A DNA stretch of 64,000 nt from Craspedostauros australis (lineage: Eukaryota > Bacillariophyta > Bacillariophyceae > Mastogloiales > Achnanthaceae), in the NCBI GenBank assembly GCA_026770025.1, contig JAMXDE010000019.1, positions 1,320,206 to 1,384,205 on the forward strand. Direction: 5' to 3'. This document shows positions 29,701-39,790 of the stretch, piece after piece (position 1 is the first letter of the stretch; each line of letters begins with the position of its first letter). The translations under genes were made by a program, and so were the position numbers. The notes below the pieces were generated by a model. That model had not been told where the DNA came from, ran no database searches, and was given only the letters and a program-made list of their open reading frames with translations.

Positions 29701-30927
29701 AACTTGTCTCCATCCTCCCCATCACCACCGCCACCATAGCCACCACCATCACCACCACCGCCACCATAGTCACCACCACCATAGTCACCGCTGCCACCGG
29801 AAGCACCATTGGATGTGACGTTGGCATCCGCGCTTGGTGGCGAGCCCGCAGGCATGTCGTTACCGAATGAGAACAGTCCACGGGCACGGGACCTGACACC
29901 AAAGCTGCCACTGCCTGCGTTCAACAAGCTTTCGGGCAGCGGATCATCTAGCCACCCTGCGTTCTCTTGAGAATAGGTTTCCCACTTCGGTCGGTTTTCT
30001 GCGGTGACGAGAGGTAGCAGTCCAAGGTAGGTGGAGCCGGACAGCTCGAGCAGATTGCTGCCCCTGTGAGCGTAGTCTGGGATTGTCACGAACGGCCATG
30101 TTGCGTTGGTGGCCTGTGCGAAGGACGTGATGACCACGCTCATTGATTCAATCGTTGCGAAGATGTTTTGTGCGGTGATGACGGAACTGTCGAGGACTTC
30201 GTTGCCGTAGGCGTTGAACTGATACGCCAATGTGCATCCGTCGCAAGGAACGGCAAGGATTGTAGAGCATGGCGGGGAAGCGGGTGGTCGCAACCATTGA
30301 TGTAACATCAACAAGATTGGCAAAGCAAGGCAAAGACAGGCAACAAGATAGGGCGGAGTAACACGATGTCGTAAAGATAGTGAGATCAAGGAGAGCCAGC
30401 AGAGCATTGGCACCATCATAATAATATCATATAATCGTTCGCACGAGAACAATTCTGTATGGCACGAAGTGGGGGCTTGGCCACACCATGAAGGAGCGAC
30501 ATACCTCAAAGTTAAATTCATCGTCCTCCTTGTTTGAGAAGATGGTGAATGTGAAGTATCCCATCAGACCTGCTGCTAACCCCAGCACGGCCAGCATCAA
30601 GGCCTTCGAGTATCGGATCTGGCTGCTTTCTCTGTGCGCCAACCGCCGTCGATGGTTGCCAGCATCTCCCCCACGAGTGCCTTGCTGCTTTGGCTTCACC
30701 AGATTGATGGTCGAAGCAGAATCGCGGCCGCCGTACGTGGATCCGCCGTTCGAGCCTGTGTCCTCCGCGAAGCTGGACAACGACCTGGTGTCCGCTTCAT
30801 TCCCGTTCTGATTGATGCCTTCGGTGCTGCTGCTGCTGCTGCTGTTGCTCACAACACTAGTGGTGTTGGTGTTGGTGTTATTGATCGCCATTGCATCACA
30901 ATGATGGTTCTCCTGGTTGCTGTTCAT
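26727..30927 (-). CDS. Membrane class III nucleotide cyclase fused to cyclic-nucleotide phosphodiesterase
   Basis: Two exons, 30927-30505 and 30218-26727, joined across a 286-bp phase-0 intron (donor GTATGT, acceptor CGTATCAG), give about 1,304 residues. Start ATG 30927 is chosen; the frame stays open upstream, so an earlier ATG at 31131 is possible. Order: polar N-terminus; TM about 109-130; extracellular-type sensor region about 140-525 with a Gly/Asp insertion at about 274-313; TM about 527-550; class III cyclase catalytic domain about 640-825 with metal-binding aspartates in MFADIAGFTAW and ETIGDCYV; then a 3',5'-cyclic nucleotide phosphodiesterase domain with SFHGFEHASH near 982 and HDVDHTG near 1048. 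It can therefore both make and break cyclic nucleotide. Substrate (cAMP or cGMP) cannot be decided from the sequence. The architecture is common in diatoms. Confidence 0.92.
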
Positions 30928-32313
30928 GATGCGATGCAGCTGGTCGATCCCTCTTATCTTTGTTCCTTCCTTCGTTCGCTTGGTTGGTGGGTTGGTTGGT
31001 GGGTTGATTCCTGGAGCTGTTGCTTTCTTTGTTGCTGCGTGTGCGAGTATCTGTGCTGTGCCTTTGATCGAAGATGAGGCCGGAAGCACTGGAACGAGGA
31101 TGGTACAATTTGTGTGAACTTCTCTATCCATCGTCCCAACCACGGCTACGCAGATACAAGCACTCGTTGCTCGTGGGCACAAGAAGATGTACAAACACGA
31201 AGCAGTTGCCTGCGAGCTATGTACGACCTATGTATGCTCCCATACTCGCACACGCATCATGCAAACAGAGGCCATCATGACCACACAGCTTCTGACACAA
31301 ACGCATTCCACAAACAACGTCGGGAATGGCTCAACTCCAATGATAATTGTATCATGTGCCCACGATCCACGAACGGCGCGGCCGTCCACAGAGATACACG
31401 CGCCAGGGCGAACTTCACACCGTGAATTGCCCACTTCCGTTGCCTCCAAGCTGCTGTTGCTGTTGCCACTGGTGACGAAACAAGCGATTCGGTTGGTCTT
31501 GGGTGCGCGAACTGCGGAGGAGCACGACCTTGGAACCAGATCACAGGTTCAACGTTGGTGCCATGACGAGAGAACGAAAGGAAACAGACACGATTGTCTT
31601 CCACAAGCGAACACTGCAGCGGGCATTGACAAAAAGGATAAGAATTGTGAAGCCAGAACCTGGTCGCGAGAAACGGAATTTGTGGAATGGACATTGGTTC
31701 TGTGACACTCACCCATGTCAGTCCTGATTTCGTCCCGTCGAGCACAATCACACAGGCATCTTTGTACTTGTGGCGCGCGTTCACAGCACCATAGTCGTCG
31801 CGCCTTCCGGAGTGGTGCGCCGACCGACTTGAAAGTCTGCATATTATGCTGTTCTGTACGGTGCAGTGGTGCTGTTGTTCCTGTGGATGTGTCACCGAAT
31901 GGGGTCGCATGCTGCTCACCGGAGGTTCAGCGACGATGTATTGGTGACCAAGGCTCATCACATTCCATTCAGCGAAGATTGTTTGGGCAAAAACTACCGG
32001 GTCCAGATTCAGGCGAGGCCTGCTGACCGGAGGCGTCTTCGTTGGTGGATGGTCATTCACTCGGTGTGGGGTGTGTTACGAGTGCAGTTAAGTATAGTAG
32101 AGAATTTGCGAACATGATGGGGAAGGGGTTCTTTTCATGCCCGAAAGAAGAGCGTTTGCATCCTGCGAGCCGTCCCGACAAAGATGCGTTGGCTCCCCAA
32201 AACCGCCAACCTGTTCCCCCACGCCAACTGGAGAACATGCTTCTTTCACTCTTTTCGTCTCTCTCATGCCCCGCCAAGTGCCGATGCGTTTCCATCACGT
32301 GCCAACACACCCC
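30928..32313. other. Intergenic region between cyclase and AAA+-like genes
   Basis: About 1.4 kb: the cyclase 5' flank and the 3' flank of the AAA+-like gene. The sense-strand leader of the cyclase gene carries a CCAACC-type run (GGTTGG on the plus strand near 30980-31005). Open frames on both strands (for instance 31275-32060) show no domain. An extra upstream cyclase exon or a last exon of the AAA+-like gene here cannot be excluded. Confidence 0.5.
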
Positions 32314-35300
32314 TCACAACTGCACACGACACAGAAGATCGCAGTGCTGATCAATGCCAGACCTGCCACTTCCATCGCCATCATCATCACCACCACCGTC
32401 TCCGCGAACGGCAGATTCCGGGCCACCACCAACGTCGCCATTTCCTTCGACGGTGTCAACATCTGGAATGATACTGCCTGCATTGCACATCCGGACGATC
32501 ATCACGTACTCGCTGTTGTGTTCCAGCCCCAACGTCAGCATCCTGTGAGTCTTTGCCTCTGTTCCTTGTGGTGACCGGGCTGGAGAAAAGAGCAGACCCC
32601 AAGGAATCAGCTGCCAACGTGACGGTGTTGGTACAGAGGTATCTGGGCCGATGGCCTTCCAACAAGAACCCATGGACCGTGCCATTTGTTGGACCAAAGG
32701 ATCGATCGAATGAGCACCGTGCGTTGCGTACGAAAAGAGCTCTTGGTTGGTGGCTTTATGTATCCATGTTTGGAATTCGATGTTGCGCCGCAGCAAAGAA
32801 TCCAGCAAGCGCCTGTTCGTATGGATCTGCGTTATGTACAATGCAGGGTCTGCTTGTCGCATCATCGACGCTTCGAGGCGTTTTTGCAGGATCCTCCTCA
32901 TCGTACCTGGTGTGAGAGGCAGAAGAGGTGTGATCACATGGAATGCCTGCGCGCCCAATGTCGAATGTGCATTGAAGGTGCATTGAAAGTGGATGGATGG
33001 ATGGATAAAAGAGCCCACAACCGAGCGCACAGTCCACCAAACAAGAAAGACCAAGGAATGGGATGTATGAGTCAATCAGCGGCAGCTTCCAGGACTTGTT
33101 CTTCGACTTGGTCGCAGCTCTATGGATGCACACATGGACATGGACATTGACGTGGGATTGGGAATGAATGTAGAGCAGAAATACGAGTATTCGTACATAA
33201 TACATGACAACTGCACCGTACGCACCTTTGAAATTCCCACAGATTTGTCGAGGTCGATCGACCCATGCTTGCGATCCAGCTCATAAGCCAGAAAGGACGG
33301 GAGCTCCCGCTGTGCCTGCTCGGCTCCAAACTTTTGGATGGTCTTTTCGATTATCTTCGTGGTTGTGGATGGTTGGGATGGAGGCGACGACGATGGCAAT
33401 GCGCCAGGAGATGTTGTAATGATAACGATTACATCCTTGAGCACATCCAGATAGTCTTGCACCTCATTCCAAAGGTCATGCAAACTGTACGGTGATGACT
33501 TCTCGTCGGGCATCATACGAGTGCCGGTGTCAACGCTGCCACTGCCACCACCAGCAGCCATGACAGGCTCAGGGAGGATGGCTATGAATGCACTGGATTC
33601 CATTCTCTGAAAATCAACCAGCCTCTTCACCAAATCGTGTTCGACGCTTGTCTCGCTAGAACCATCGTGGGATATGAGCCATTCCCTCAAATCGAGCACA
33701 GCTTGATCGCTGGTGCAGGATGTCGGCTTGAACAGTACCTCTGCCAGTATCGATACCAGATGCGTCCTTCCGGCTCCAACGGCCCCACTGGCCAAGTACA
33801 TGAAGAAAGGTCCAGCTCTGTGTTGTTTACCAAGTGTCGTTCTGTTGCCATCATCGACGCGTGAGTTCGAAAATCTCCAGTGCAACAAGGCTTCGGAGAG
33901 TTTGGACATCGCAATGGAATGGCCCATGAAGTCCTTCTCCAATGTATGCTGCAGCTGCTCTACGAGAGTATGGGGTACGATCTCCGGCTGCTCACTCCTC
34001 ATTTGAGCGCCGCTGTGCGCTGTTGGTTTTTTGGATGTGATGAGATGCGATTGACCCGCAATCGAAGGCGCCCACTGACAACCCGTCTGTGGTGCAACAT
34101 CAAAGTCGCTGGCGCGTCCAAGCATCACCTTGTGAAGGAGATCGTCTTGGATCCCTGTCCAGCACCAGCTCGCGACGTGACCGGGCAGCTGGAAACACCA
34201 AAGATACACGAGGTGGATCAGCAGGCTTCCTTGCTGCAGCATGAAACTCGACCAAGACAAATTTTTCAGCTCCTCACCTGTTGCATCAGCAGCTGGCAAC
34301 CTGTGGTCGCCTCCAGCCATCGTGGGGATGGGCGGTGCTGGTGGGCCGTACGCAAGGAGCACATTCGTGACGATGGCCAGAAAAGTCACCAGCACCACCC
34401 AGGGGGAGCACCACTTCGGCAAGTTGAGATACGGAGGCATGGTCCATCTATGGCCTTCGGGGTTCCCCGTAGCGTCGGCATTTTCTGCAGTGCTGTCGTC
34501 GACACTGGTGTTGTCATTACCGTCGCCCTTGCCGTTGGTATCACCAACACCAATAGCTATGCTGCTGCTACTGGTGCGGGTATTGTTGGAAGGAGCTGGA
34601 GGCGTGATATAGTAGACGTGATAGTGATTCTGGGCAATAGCATGACCGTTGTCGCGATCATCGTGTTGCATGAGCGAATCTTCCGAATCGTGATCATGCC
34701 TTGCGACCACCCCTCCTTCATCCCGATATCTGTTGGTACTGGTGTGCAGACGAGAATCGTCGTCCGAGTACAAGTGATCTCGTCTGGAGTTTGAATCGAT
34801 TGAACCATCGTCGACCTCATCGTCGCGGTCGGCAGATCGTCTTGAGAAGAATCGCGAGATGTGATTTCGTTTGCTCCGATTGTCGCCTCCACGACGGGAT
34901 CTTCGTTGCTGGACATCGTCGTACGCATCCTGGTAATCCCGCCGGTGTCGTGGCACATTTCGTCCACGTTGAGGGTGACGTTGATCCTGACCTGCCTCTC
35001 GGGAAGATCGTGGATGTCTGTGTCGACTATATCGGTCATACCGCGTGTCGCCCCGATCCCCTTTGTCGTTGATCCCATCGTATCTGTTGCCATGATACCT
35101 ACGGCCATCATTCGTGTAATCGGAATACTCACTTTGATCGCTTTCACTATAATACGAGGAGCCTCGGCCATGGTCATAATCATAATCCTGGCTGTCGGAA
35201 TCATCGTCGTAGTCATTCGTATGGTCCTGCCAAGGCCACCCGCGACTGCGGCTCTGACCGCCAAAGAAACGAGATTGACCCGATTTCTGATGATAATCCT

Positions 35301-35778
35301 TCTCGTCCTCGTACTTGCCGTCTCCGTACCTGTGCGGATCATCTTCATTCCACTGATCATGACGACGATCGTCATTCGGATACTGATGCTCGCGTCGGTT
35401 GCCGTTGTTTCGCTCGGCACGATTCTTGCGGTCGTAATTGGTGTAGCTGTCGCCACCATCGACGCTCATGGCACTTCCATCATCATAGCCATCACCATAG
35501 CCATCACCATTACCATCATGGCACATGACAGCTCGATGCAACGGCCGCCAGAAGCTCCCGCTGTGAGATGCAGGACGTCCGTTGTGATGCTCTTCCTCGG
35601 TTGGAATCCCATCAATCAACTCCCCCTCCTCGCCCGATTTGTCCTGTCCATGGGCCACCAACGCGTTGTTGTTGCTGCTGCCGGTGTGGCCATTGTCATA
35701 TTCGTCATGACCAACATCACCGTCATGATCGCGATCATCGTCGTGATCGTCGTCAAAGTTGAGTTGATACCGTCCCAT
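32314..35778 (-). CDS. Membrane protein with degenerate torsin/ClpB-like AAA+ domain
   Basis: Exon 1 35778-33226 (851 residues) and exon 2 32946-32314 (210 residues) are joined by a 279-bp phase-0 intron (donor GTGCGT, acceptor GCGCGCAG). Residues 1-450 are highly charged and disordered, rich in Asp, His, Arg, Tyr and Asn. A TM segment lies at about 455-476 and another hydrophobic stretch at about 505-535. Residues about 630-930 resemble a torsin/ClpB-type AAA+ module: LEKDFMGHSIAMSKLSEAL, then GAVGAGRTHLV at about 663-673 in the Walker A place, AFIAILPEPVMAAG at about 729-742 in the Walker B place, VIVIITTSPG as sensor-1 strand, and TPLLPLTPGTMRRIL in the lid. The Walker A lysine is Arg and Walker B lacks the Asp-Glu pair, so ATP hydrolysis is doubtful. 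The exact 3' end is less certain, since another small intron is possible after residue 920. Confidence 0.75.
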
Positions 35779-36869
35779 GGTTGATGTCCCTGCTGGAATC
35801 GTTTCAGTTGTGGCACATCGTATTTTAATAGTTCGCACTCACACGGATGCTGGCGAGGTTCTGTGTCAGGGACACAATGATGTAATCCGGCAGGTCCGCG
35901 CTCCACGCAGCGCGAGCTGCTCGTATCGTGTCTCTCTCGCGCACAAACACAATCAAGATCGAGTTCCGAATCAGTTTGCTTGGGTCCTTGCGCGTTGTTG
36001 TCGAATTTGAATTTGAATTTCTCCGTTCGCACATCCCCGACATTACCGACGACGTACAGTCTGGTCCACTGTGTCAATAAAGTCAAATGAATCAATACTC
36101 AGTATTCCATGTCGGGATCTGCGGTATAATTACAATATAAATTGCTCCCACCATGTCGAAATTGAGGAAGCAAAGTTGGCTCAAAAGCGCTACTATATTT
36201 TGTTGAGGTTGTTCGAATTTTGGGAATTCAAAACTGAGACATGAGACACACATGGTCATGTGAACGATGAACAACCGTTGCCAACGTTAATTGCGTAATC
36301 GACTCCGATGTCGCGGGCATTGTTGAGAAGAAGACGAATTTGTCGTTGCGCGCGTTGGTTGTATGTTGGATGGGGTTGTTGGCGCGTTATTGATGTTGTG
36401 TTGTTGGAGGTGTGGTGTGCCCACCATGGTCGGGCTTTGTCGGAAGTGAGATGTTTGTGGGTGGTTTGCGCGTAGGAAGGCGGAGACAAGAGAATTGTGG
36501 GTCCGCACCCACCGCTGCATGTTCTTGGCTGCCAAGACTTCAGCAGGGTTGGTGCTGATCCAAGGTGCTCCTGTTCATCATCGAAACACTCTATCAACAC
36601 GCTTCGTCTTTCTCCATTGACTCCGGCACTGACACAGTGAACTCCCACCGTACTCTATTCCGCTTCTCTCAGCAAGCACAAGGGCAATTGGAATTGCCGC
36701 CAGTCCATCTTATTGTATTGAATAGCATGTAATACTTACTATTGTATTCTATGATATTCTATATTACTACAAACAGCATCATTCACCACACCGATCACAA
36801 CCGTCGAGAGCAAAGGCAACCGCAGAGACAATTGTGCAAGCAACAGTCGTTCCAATCAAGAGGGCGAAC
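35779..36869. other. Intergenic region between divergent genes
   Basis: About 1.1 kb between the starts of the AAA+-like gene and the orphan disordered-protein gene, so it should hold both promoters. AT-rich patches occur at 36110-36140 and 36715-36775. The last 100 bp before 36870 are CA-rich on the plus strand. No gene recognised. Confidence 0.55.
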
Positions 36870-38999
36870 ATGACCGTGAGCTCATCCCTCCACCTCCGTG
36901 CGGCGAACAAGCGCGACCAGCAACGACCCACAAGTACGAGCATGACACCAGTGACACCAGTGACACCAGTGACAACAATGACAACAATGACACCATGGGC
37001 GCCAAGCAAGGACAGCGCACAACCTCGGCAACAGAGCGACGCCCATCGCAATGGATTGGCGCGGAGGACAGGCCACATCGTCGATAAGCTGTCGCCGCCA
37101 ACTCAGCCCAAATCATACTTCCAGCGATCCACCTCCTTCGCCTGTCGGCTGCCGAATATCCTTGCTGACCCTGCGGCCAGGACTGACACTGTGGCAGATG
37201 GTCAGCACGCAGATGGCGAGCATGCCGCAACTCAGGAGTTCTACGATGATGACGACGATGATGACAATGACGACGACAACAGCATCTCATTGATGGATGC
37301 TGATGCTCCAACCCAACGCAGAGCAGCTCAAACCTCCGCAAACGATCGCCACAGCATGTCATGCCCAATCCCACCGTCGCATCGTCGCCTGATTTCGGAG
37401 CTCACGCTGGGGAGCGAGCTTGATGATTGCGGCTCCTACAACCTCGAAGTCCCGGACGCCAACGATGGACATGATGCACACCATAATCATTCGCAGGACA
37501 ACCGTGGGCTCACGTCAACCGATTTCCGCGTCCGTCAATCCGAAACTGCGCACTCGTCTGCTCCTCTTCATTTCAGCGCGACGCCTTCCCCCGATTTGCA
37601 GGTCCAGACCGGCCTCAACGACTCGTCTCGAAAGCCCATTGTCTTCTCCAGACCGATCCGATTCGACAAGTGGTCCAATGCTTCGCATACTGGATTGACG
37701 GCGGCGCATCGCGCCTCGCATCGACAAGCTCCACATTCTGCAAAAGCAGGCGATTCTTCCTCCGGTCTCCCTGTGCTCCCCATTCGGCAGGAGAGCTGCC
37801 ATGGCGCCGATGTCTCCATCGACACCATCTCGTGCGATCCTGAACCAACAGCCCAGATTTCCTTGTCGACCCACGCCGATGCGCCAAAGCATCACCAGCG
37901 GTCGGGACTCTCGCCACCACGGCCGCCACCGCGATCATCCGCCATCACGCCATCTCCTGCACGAGCAAACGGAAAACCAGCTTGCGGAACCCAATCCAGG
38001 CTGCAATTAATCTCGCATCCAATCTCTCGTTCGCAAAGATGCGACGACGGTAACACACGCAGCAGCATCATCATCAACAACGACGGCAACAACGACAATC
38101 GCACACTAAAAATATCGGAATTCTCCCTCCTCGCAAAGGCGAGCGAGAGCAACTCGATCATCAACGCATCGCCTTCGTACGATGAAAGTGTGGATACCTT
38201 TGGATGTGCGTCCGAATCGGCCGTCTCAATTGCCACCAATAGCGAGGTAGGAGATTGTGGTGCGCTGCATCAATTTCACCAAAGCAGCGCTGAAAATGCC
38301 GTCAGCTCCCGCCATATGCACAGAATGACGGATGCGGAGACTTGTGACAAAATGCCATCATTACAATCAACATCGCTGGTATCGCCACCACCAGCAGCAA
38401 CCCGATCGCATACGCCACCACGATCTCAGCCACGGACGCAGCCGGGGAAGGCACAGCGCGCATCTGCCTCCAGCTACTTCCCTCCGCGCCAACCAATCCG
38501 CAAGCTGTCTCCGATGCCACCAGCACCCAAGAGGCCGAATCCAGCATCAGCAAAGGACAGCGCGTCATCTCAACCTCCCGATGAAGCGCCAGATCGCACC
38601 GGAGGATATAAAGATCGTCAGGGTACCATGAACGACGAGCAACGTCAACGAGGATCGACGCAAATCAAAGATCCACCACATGACAGACAGAGCGATGCCC
38701 GTGCAGCGGCTCCAGCAGGGGATCTTGCCCCAACGAATACAACGCCTGCATCTTGCGACGGCTGTGAACAGAAGGCCAATATGGAAGAAGTCATCGTGCC
38801 AGCACCGGCGTCATCTCCATCCATTCGGAAGCCATCTGAACATCTGCAACAGCAACCCACGAGGATACTGCACTCGTCACCCCGCTCTGTCGTGGTGGCG
38901 AACCTCTTGGCTGATCGCATCGCCGAAGCTCAGCAACGCCATTTCGAATTGCTCGTGAGGGCTGTGAGGGAAGGGTCAGCCGCTGATCTCACCAGGTGA
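36870..38999 (+). CDS. Hypothetical disordered protein
   Basis: 709 residues from ATG at 36870 to TGA at 38999; an upstream in-frame GTG at 36834 was not used. The protein is rich in Ser, Pro, Asp and His and has no recognisable domain, signal peptide or membrane segment. Features seen: a TPVT repeat near residues 25-45, an acidic run DDDDDDDNDDDN near 127-138, several PPRxPP-type segments, and a short amphipathic helical end (VVVANLLADRIAEAQQRHFE). The stop codon falls in CACCAG|GTGAAT, which also looks like a splice donor, so the true C-terminus could lie in a further exon. The length of the frame and its third-position bias support coding. Function unknown. Confidence 0.6.
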   Translation: MTVSSSLHLRAANKRDQQRPTSTSMTPVTPVTPVTTMTTMTPWAPSKDSAQPRQQSDAHRNGLARRTGHIVDKLSPPTQPKSYFQRSTSFACRLPNILADPAARTDTVADGQHADGEHAATQEFYDDDDDDDNDDDNSISLMDADAPTQRRAAQTSANDRHSMSCPIPPSHRRLISELTLGSELDDCGSYNLEVPDANDGHDAHHNHSQDNRGLTSTDFRVRQSETAHSSAPLHFSATPSPDLQVQTGLNDSSRKPIVFSRPIRFDKWSNASHTGLTAAHRASHRQAPHSAKAGDSSSGLPVLPIRQESCHGADVSIDTISCDPEPTAQISLSTHADAPKHHQRSGLSPPRPPPRSSAITPSPARANGKPACGTQSRLQLISHPISRSQRCDDGNTRSSIIINNDGNNDNRTLKISEFSLLAKASESNSIINASPSYDESVDTFGCASESAVSIATNSEVGDCGALHQFHQSSAENAVSSRHMHRMTDAETCDKMPSLQSTSLVSPPPAATRSHTPPRSQPRTQPGKAQRASASSYFPPRQPIRKLSPMPPAPKRPNPASAKDSASSQPPDEAPDRTGGYKDRQGTMNDEQRQRGSTQIKDPPHDRQSDARAAAPAGDLAPTNTTPASCDGCEQKANMEEVIVPAPASSPSIRKPSEHLQQQPTRILHSSPRSVVVANLLADRIAEAQQRHFELLVRAVREGSAADLTR

Positions 39000-39350
39000 A
39001 TTGTGCGATGTTTATCATCAGAGAGCACTCTATTCCCCGTGGATAGACAAACGCGTTCCGACGAATCCGAGCGAAGTGCGGCAAAATCGAGGTGTGTAAT
39101 TTATGAGCACTCTACATCTACTCTCTGGAGAGAGAGAGAGAGACCAGAGTGTTGGCAATAGTGCCATAGTATGAACAAATCCCGTTTTGTCAGCGAAGCA
39201 TGAGGGAATAGCTTGGAGTACTCTAATGGAGAGTATAATAGTATGGTGTGTATGATAATAAGGCATAGGTAAGTGCGCATGCTTCATGAACGTTTGTGTT
39301 TGACACAATCATCTGAACTCCTGTCTGCGCGAGTGTGGAGAGATTGTCTG

Positions 39351-39368
39351 GTACTCTGCGGAGAGTAC
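39351..39368. other. Short perfect inverted repeat (7-bp arms, 4-bp loop)
   Basis: GTACTCT and AGAGTAC flank GCGG. It lies about 350 bp past the stop of the orphan gene and 420 bp before the PhyH-family start. Function unknown; a chance occurrence is possible. Confidence 0.6.
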
Positions 39369-39699
39369 GGTGCGGCCTTCCGACACGAGAACCATTGGCG
39401 TACGAGTATCCCTGCGGGTGTACCTTGCTCCCCAAAGTTGATTCGCTGGTGGCCTGCCTGTTCATCCGTCTTCGATCTCCAGTTGCCGATGTTCTCCTCA
39501 TTGGACGAAACCAGCCACAATTGTTGCAGGTCCGAGATGCTCTCCATCCGTGCGACCTGGTCGTATTGGTGGAGAGGATCTCCGCTCTCGCTGCAACGAT
39601 GCATCCCATCACATCTGTCAAGATGCCACCGATTTTGTTCTTCTGATACTCCGCATTGCGCTGCGTTAGCTGTACGACAACTTCACCGCGCTACTCACC

Positions 39700-39790
39700 A
39701 CTTGTCATTCAGCACTTGTCATTCAGCATTCAGCACTCATCACTTGTCACTCATCACTTGTCTCTCAGCACTCAGCACTCAGCACTCAGC
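39700..39790 (+). repeat. Heptamer-rich leader touching the PhyH start codon
   Basis: Variants of CACTCAG/CACTTGTCATTCAG repeat through the leader, and the last four heptamers (ending CTCAGC) run directly into ATG at 39791. This is probably the 5' untranslated region. Confidence 0.6.

Larger units (their letters stand above)
39000..39790. other. Intergenic region before the PhyH-family gene
   Basis: It contains a GA run near 39127-39142, palindrome GAGTACTC at 39216-39223, a perfect short hairpin at 39351-39368, and a heptamer-rich leader at about 39700-39790. No conserved protein recognised. Confidence 0.55.

Noticed and set aside
31275-32060. 261-codon minus-strand frame between the cyclase and AAA+-like genes
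   Set aside because: No domain, no gene-like codon preference, starts and ends within flanking-type sequence; treated as chance.
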